Source: Candidatus Microthrix parvicella Bio17-1
GTDB taxonomy: Bacteria > Actinomycetota > Acidimicrobiia > Acidimicrobiales > Microtrichaceae
Direction of reading: 5' to 3'
Length of the DNA stretch: 64,000 bases
Assembly: GCF_000299415.1 (NCBI RefSeq)
Contig: NZ_AMPG01000001.1
Location: 1 to 64,000, forward strand
The position numbers and the translations under genes were made by a program. The notes below the pieces were generated by a model that worked only from the letters and a program-made list of their open reading frames with translations, was not told the origin of the DNA and made no database searches. Shown here piece by piece: positions 58,344 through 64,000 of this stretch (position 1 is the first letter of the stretch; every line of letters begins with the position of its first letter).

Positions 58344-60004
58344 GCCTGCGTGACACCAACATCGACCGCATGCGCGACGGAGTGGTCGACGTGGCCATCA
58401 TCGGCGGCGGAATCAACGGGGCGGTCACCGCAGCGTCCTTGGCTGGTCGGGGCGCATCGGTGGCCCTGGTTGATCGGGCGGACTTCGCTTCCGAGACCAG
58501 CCAGCAGAGTTCCAACCTGGTCTGGGGCGGATTCAAGTACCTGGAGAACTACGAGCTGCCACTGGTGTACAAGCTGTGCCAGAGCCGTAACCGGCTGATG
58601 AAGGCCTACCCGGACAACGTCGCCGAGCTCTCCTTTCTGGCCGCCCTCGACGACAGCTCACCGTATCCCCCGTGGTTTGCAGCACTCGGAGCGACCGCCT
58701 ATTGGGGCATCGGCAGGTTCCGAACCCGGTCCCCCCGGCTGCTCAGCGCTGAGGCGATCAAGGACACCGAACCGGCCATCGACATCTCGGGTGTGCGCGG
58801 CGGCATCGAATATCGCGACGCCTACCTGCGCGACAACGACGCGCGCTTCGTCTTCGGCTTTGTCCGCTCGGCCATCGAGTCTGGCGCGGCGGTGGCCAAC
58901 TACGTCGAACTCACCGACGCCCGTCGGGTCGACCGTCACTGGCTGGTCGGCCTTCACGATCTGGAATCCGGCGAGCGGTTCGAGATGCGGGCCCGCACGC
59001 TCGTCAACGCCGCCGGACCCTACGTCGACGGGCTCAACAGCGATTGGGGGGTAAACACCGATCATCGGATCGTCTACTCAAAGGGCATCCACCTGATCGT
59101 GAACCGGCTGACCACATCGGAGCATCAGCGGGTGTTGGCCTTCTTCGACGACAGCGGACGGCTGTTCTATGTGATTCCGATGGGTCTGCGGTCGGTGATC
59201 GGCACCACCGACACCCGCACCGACGATCCACACGCCGGCGTCACCGACGACGATCGCGCCTTCCTGCTCACCCAGATCAACAAGCGCCTCGACCTGCCCA
59301 CGCCGCTGACCACCGACGACATCATCGCCGAACGCTGCGGCGTGCGGCCCCTCGTCGTGCCCAACTCCGGTGGTGACCAAACCGAGGTGGACTGGACGTC
59401 GCTCAGCCGCAAGCACGAGATCGAGGTGGACCGGGCCCGCAGCGTGATCACCATCTTCGGCGGCAAGTTGACCGACTGCCTCAACGTCGGCGAGGAGGTG
59501 GCCGATGCGGTCGAGGCCCTCGGTCTGCCGCTCGAGGAGGACCTCGGCACCTGGTACGGCGAACCGACCGCGCAGACCCGGTCGGTGTTCTACCGGCAGG
59601 CCCGCCTGATGCGGTTGGACGACCTGAGGGTTCGCCCCGACGTCGAGCCGCTGTCCGACCGGCTGTGGCGACGCTATGGGCGGCGGGCGTTCGCCATGTT
59701 GGAGGCCATTCGGGCCGACCCGTCGATGGGTGAGGACATCCTCGGCGGCACCGACTACCTGCGCGTCGAGTTGTATCTGGCCGCCAGCACCGAGATGGTG
59801 ACCCGGTTGGAGGACTTCATGCGACGCCGGTCGAAGATCGAACAGGTGGTTCCCAACGCCGACCTTGGCGACACCGAGGGGTTGCGAGAGGTCTGCAACA
59901 TCCTCTTTGGCGACAAGGCCGAGGCGAAACTGGCAGAGTTCTTCAACGGCCCCTATGGACCCGACGTGGAACTTGAACGCTCCCCGAACCACCACGACGG
60001 CTGA
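58340..60004 (+). CDS. glpD: FAD-dependent glycerol-3-phosphate dehydrogenase
   Basis: 554 residues. VAIIGGGINGAVTAASLAGRGASVALVDRADFASETSQQSSNLVWGGFKYLEN is the FAD-binding and GlpD-specific block. Then RTLVNAAGPYVD and YSKGIHLIVNR; VIGTTDTRTD and RCGVRPL follow. A C-terminal helical domain (YGRRAFAMLEAI, MVTRLEDFMRRRSKIE) is typical of GlpD. It feeds electrons from glycerol-3-phosphate to quinones and is a peripheral membrane enzyme. ATG overlaps the Gfo/Idh stop. The glycerol link to the preceding gene is uncertain. Confidence 0.93.
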   Translation: MSLRDTNIDRMRDGVVDVAIIGGGINGAVTAASLAGRGASVALVDRADFASETSQQSSNLVWGGFKYLENYELPLVYKLCQSRNRLMKAYPDNVAELSFLAALDDSSPYPPWFAALGATAYWGIGRFRTRSPRLLSAEAIKDTEPAIDISGVRGGIEYRDAYLRDNDARFVFGFVRSAIESGAAVANYVELTDARRVDRHWLVGLHDLESGERFEMRARTLVNAAGPYVDGLNSDWGVNTDHRIVYSKGIHLIVNRLTTSEHQRVLAFFDDSGRLFYVIPMGLRSVIGTTDTRTDDPHAGVTDDDRAFLLTQINKRLDLPTPLTTDDIIAERCGVRPLVVPNSGGDQTEVDWTSLSRKHEIEVDRARSVITIFGGKLTDCLNVGEEVADAVEALGLPLEEDLGTWYGEPTAQTRSVFYRQARLMRLDDLRVRPDVEPLSDRLWRRYGRRAFAMLEAIRADPSMGEDILGGTDYLRVELYLAASTEMVTRLEDFMRRRSKIEQVVPNADLGDTEGLREVCNILFGDKAEAKLAEFFNGPYGPDVELERSPNHHDG

Positions 60005-60028
60005 GCGTTCCGCAATCCGCCGTTCGCC

Positions 60029-60160
60029 TCAGGCGGCGATGAGCCGCACACCGGCGCTGCGCACTGCGATTGCGACAAGAACGCAAACGACGAACAGTGG
60101 GAGAATGAGTGGCGCTGCCGCGCGGTCCGCAGGCACCGCACCGCCCAACGGTTCGACCAT
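60029..60160 (-). pseudogene. YeiH-like (Cons_hypoth698) membrane-protein fragment
   Basis: A 43-residue frame starting ATG 60160 (MVEPLGGAVPADRAA) includes APLILPLFVVCVLVAIAVRS, one membrane helix with the small-residue text I associate with YeiH-type putative sulfate exporters, and stops at 60029. YeiH genes usually lie next to a LysR regulator, and LysR remnants are directly beside it. Too short to function. Identity tentative. Confidence 0.35.
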
Positions 60161-60175
60161 GTCGGCGGCACGGCT

Positions 60176-60637
60176 TTGGTTACGACGACGACGGGACAGC
60201 GTCACGCCGGCTACACCATCGCCGGGTTCCTGCTCCCCGGCCGGCTGGGCACGTGGCGCTCAACCAGCGATCGGGGCGTCGAACTTGATGTGGTCAACTC
60301 GACCGAGGTACTGCTCCGCGCCGCTCGGGACGACGTGGACCTGGGGTTCGTCGAGACCACCGGCAAGATCGACGGGCTCGCCTGGCCAGCATCGAACTCG
60401 TCTGCCGGGAGGCAGGATCGGGCACACGGCAGACCTTGGAGAAGGCACTCCACGCAATCGGGGCCCAGGCCCCAAAAGCATCGCTCGAGCCGGGGTCGAC
60501 CAGCGCGGTGCGGGGGCCGTGTTGGGCGGCGTCGGACTTGCGGTTCTGAGCCGTTTGACGGTGGCCGCCGACCTTGGCGCCGGCAGCCTGGTCGAGGTGC
60601 CCATCGTCGGGTTGGACCTGAAACGCCCGCTTCAGCG
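60176..60637 (+). pseudogene. LysR-family regulator remnant
   Basis: Three successive frames carry LysR substrate-domain text. GYTIAGFLLPGRLGTWR then LDVVNSTEVLLRAARDDVDLGFVE in the first, IELVCREAGSGTRQTLEKAL then SLEPGSTSAVRG in the second, GAVLGGVGLAVLSRLTVAA and LKRPLQ in the third. About 25 residues are missing between the first two, and the frame changes again in the GGGGG at 60512-60516. The HTH domain (about 85 residues) is absent. It abuts gdhA, whose stop codon starts at 60640. Confidence 0.78.
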
Positions 60638-62116
<1,479 letters not shown>

Positions 62117-62130
62117 CTAGGTTCAGCGCC

Positions 62131-64000
62131 ATGACGTCATCACCGACCGAAATTTCGGCCGCCCAGGCCAACGCCCTCAGTGCTCAAGCCGTGGCAGGGT
62201 GCTGCGGCTCCGGCCTGCTGGGCGCCGGACTCGGTGCACTGAGCCGAACCGGCTCCGCCGCTCGGAGCCATCACAGCTTCGGCAACGATGCCGCCCGTGC
62301 CAATCGAACCGCCACTGGAACCTTCGTCGTTCGGGGCGCAACCATCCTCACCGTCGATGACGACTTCTCGACCGTCGACGCACTTGGCGTTCACGACGGA
62401 CGCATCATTGCGGTCGGCTCGGTCGATGAGGTCACCGGCGCCGCACGGGCCTGCTCCGATGACGTGACCATCATCGATCGACCCGGCACCACCATCCTGC
62501 CCGGGTTCATCGAGCCTCATGCGCACGTGCTGCCGACGGCGCTCTTTGCCAACTGGACCGACGTCGGCGCTCAGCGCTTCGACACGATTGAGGCCGTGCT
62601 CACGCATCTGACGAGTCAAGCCGTCGAGGGCTCCGACGCCTGGATCCTGGGCAAGCTCTTCGACCCCTCACTCCAGCGCGGAGGTGACGAACTGACCACC
62701 GACATGCTGGACCGGGTGTCCAGCGAAGTGCCGGTCGCCGTGCTCAATGCGTCGCTGCACCTGGCCTACGTGAACTCGGCCGCCCTGGCGGTCGCAGGGG
62801 TGAACTCGGCGACGCCCGATATCGAAGGCTCGCCCTACGGGCGTCACCCCGATGGCACCCCCAACGGCATCCTGAAGGGCCAGGCCGCCATGTTGTCGGT
62901 ACTCAGCCACAACCCAACGCTCCTCGAGGTCGACCTGCTGGAGGGGGCACTCGCACTCACCAGCCGAGCATCAGCGGCGGGGGTCACCACCATCTGCGAC
63001 CAGGGTGCCGGCGGCATCGGTGGCCCGGACGACCTGGACGTGTACGCCAACATGGTCCTCAGTGGACGCATGGCCACCCGCCTGCGCTATTCGGCCATGG
63101 ACCTCCGCGCCGACGCATTCGACGCCATCGCCCTGACCCCGGGCACCGGCGATGAGATGCTTCGAGCGGTCGGTTGGAAGGTGATCGCCGACGGGTCGAA
63201 CCAGGGCCGGACCGGTCACCAGCGAGAGCCCTACCTGCCGGCCGGCAATTCCAACACCGGCGCTGCCGGCGGTGGGTCTGGCGCCGCCGGCGGTGGGTCT
63301 GGCGCTGCCGGCGGTGGGTCTGGCGCCGCCGGCGGTGGGTCTGGCGCCGCCGGCGGTGATTGTGGCATCGCCTATGTGGAAGCGAACACGCTGTGCGACA
63401 TTGTGGCGCGCCGCGCAGAGCAGGGTTGGCAGCTGGTCATCCACGCCAACGGCGACCGCGCCATCGATGACGCACTCGACGCGTTCGAGGCTCTACCGGC
63501 GGACCTGCGGGCCGATCGACGTCACCGCATCGAGCACTGCTCGTTCCTCCACGACGACCAGATCGCCCGCATTGCCGCCATGGGGCTGAGCCCCAGTTTC
63601 CTCATCGGCCACGTCCACTACTGGGGGCAGGCGTTTCGCGACGAGATCGTCGGGCCGGAAAAGGCCGAGTTGCTCGACCGCACCGCCTCGTGTTCGGCCG
63701 CCGGTATCCGCTGGACGCTCCACTCGGACGAGATGGTCACGCCCATCGGGCCGCTCCGGTATATCGAGAACGCTGTGACCCGCAACATGTGGCGTGAGCC
63801 AGACGGCGTCTTGGCACCCCAGGAACGAGTTGACGTGGCGACGGCCATCCGAGCCATGACCGCCGATGCTGCCTGGCAGTGTCATTCCGATGGTGAGATC
63901 GGAACGCTCGAGGTGGGCAAGCTGGCCGATTTCGTGGTGCTGACCGATGACCCGCGAGCGGTCGCTCCCGACCGAATCCGCCACATCGAGGTCCTCGAGA
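62131..64000 (+). CDS. Amidohydrolase family protein (YtcJ-like), partial, with internal repeat
   Basis: Begins at ATG 62131 and runs off the window without a stop. After about 60 poorly conserved residues comes FVVRGATILTVDDDFS, GTTILPGFIEPHAHVLP (metal HxH), later VIHANGDRAIDDALDAF and RHRIEHCSFLH (further ligands), WTLHSDEMVTP, and EIGTLEVGKLADFVVL at the visible end. This matches YtcJ-type cytoplasmic amidohydrolases. A (GAAGGGS)x4 plus partial unit interrupts it near residue 377. Divergent from gdhA. Substrate unknown. Confidence 0.9.
   Translation, partial: MTSSPTEISAAQANALSAQAVAGCCGSGLLGAGLGALSRTGSAARSHHSFGNDAARANRTATGTFVVRGATILTVDDDFSTVDALGVHDGRIIAVGSVDEVTGAARACSDDVTIIDRPGTTILPGFIEPHAHVLPTALFANWTDVGAQRFDTIEAVLTHLTSQAVEGSDAWILGKLFDPSLQRGGDELTTDMLDRVSSEVPVAVLNASLHLAYVNSAALAVAGVNSATPDIEGSPYGRHPDGTPNGILKGQAAMLSVLSHNPTLLEVDLLEGALALTSRASAAGVTTICDQGAGGIGGPDDLDVYANMVLSGRMATRLRYSAMDLRADAFDAIALTPGTGDEMLRAVGWKVIADGSNQGRTGHQREPYLPAGNSNTGAAGGGSGAAGGGSGAAGGGSGAAGGGSGAAGGDCGIAYVEANTLCDIVARRAEQGWQLVIHANGDRAIDDALDAFEALPADLRADRRHRIEHCSFLHDDQIARIAAMGLSPSFLIGHVHYWGQAFRDEIVGPEKAELLDRTASCSAAGIRWTLHSDEMVTPIGPLRYIENAVTRNMWREPDGVLAPQERVDVATAIRAMTADAAWQCHSDGEIGTLEVGKLADFVVLTDDPRAVAPDRIRHIEVLE
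63259..63360 (+). repeat. 21-bp minisatellite encoding GAAGGGS units inside the amidohydrolase
   Basis: Four 21-bp units (63259-63342) and a partial fifth (to 63360) each encode Gly-Ala-Ala-Gly-Gly-Gly-Ser, ending GAAGGD. Units differ only by third-position C/T, indicating recent duplication by slippage. Resembles a flexible linker, here within a single folded domain. In-frame, so the gene stays open. Confidence 0.93.

Overview
High-GC actinobacterial DNA. GTG starts and 1-17 bp stop/start overlaps are common. The window carries a maleylpyruvate-isomerase-type (mycothiol-dependent family) protein, an F420-dependent-type LLM oxidoreductase, EthD-like, HdeD-like and DUF202 membrane proteins and several sulfatases. 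I infer Actinomycetota, plausibly class Acidimicrobiia (Microthrix/Ilumatobacter-like). No rRNA or other phylogenetic marker is present, so this is not proven. No tRNA, rRNA or CRISPR array was seen.

Layout. 1-1.45 kb is a decayed mobile/accessory end: eight GTCGGCATAR motifs around a 30-bp palindrome, a recombinase-tail remnant, a frameshifted coiled-coil protein and a Phd/RelE-type toxin-antitoxin pair with a frameshifted toxin. 1.5-8.5 kb (minus strand) holds a nucleotidyltransferase/PqqD pair, an internally deleted aldo-keto reductase, a siderophore-interacting flavoprotein, a crotonase, an amidase, a NeuD-like acyltransferase and a secreted hydrolase. 8.6-12.1 kb (plus) holds an SDR, the mycothiol-family enzyme, and TVP38 and TSUP membrane proteins. 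12.2-16.5 kb is a surface-polysaccharide locus (aminotransferase, GT2, sulfotransferase, and a convergent flippase overlapping by 101 bp). 16.9-20.5 kb has an orphan encapsulated-ferritin-like protein (EncFtn), an AtuA-like protein, an EthD-like protein and a cold-shock protein. 20.7-28.2 kb has a CFA-like methyltransferase with a TetR regulator, a sulfatase, a patatin and RecQ. 28.2-37.3 kb has an SDR/HD-oxygenase-like pair, HdeD, PAP2 and a lipid kinase, GH29 fucosidase, MOSC, an Old Yellow Enzyme relative and a frameshifted EEP lipoprotein. 37.3-43.7 kb has Pcm, CocE hydrolase, two DUF202 proteins, GlsB and an MBL alkylsulfatase. 43.7-49.5 kb has an IS4 fragment, a membrane protein/GntR operon with a palindromic operator candidate, a lipoprotein, an MFS transporter fused to a hydrolase-like domain without its serine, and an ABC-F ATPase. 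49.5-51.2 kb is an intact IS1380-family element inserted at the ABC-F stop codon. 51.4-64 kb has a lipoprotein hydrolase, DsrE, LLM, an MBL hydrolase, a second sulfatase, Gfo/Idh-GlpD, a ruined LysR/YeiH-like divergon, GdhA, and an amidohydrolase that runs off the window.

Themes. Sulfur-ester handling recurs: two formylglycine-type sulfatases, one zinc alkylsulfatase, a sulfotransferase, a TSUP exporter and a DsrE protein. Secreted alpha/beta hydrolases are frequent. Several single-base frameshifts lie at G-runs, so some 'broken' genes may be sequencing errors. The aldo-keto reductase, LysR/YeiH and IS4 remnants show real loss of sequence. The most unusual items are the encapsulin-less EncFtn, the MFS/pseudo-hydrolase fusion, the Gly-Ala-Ser minisatellite inside the amidohydrolase, and the IS that recreated its neighbour's stop codon.
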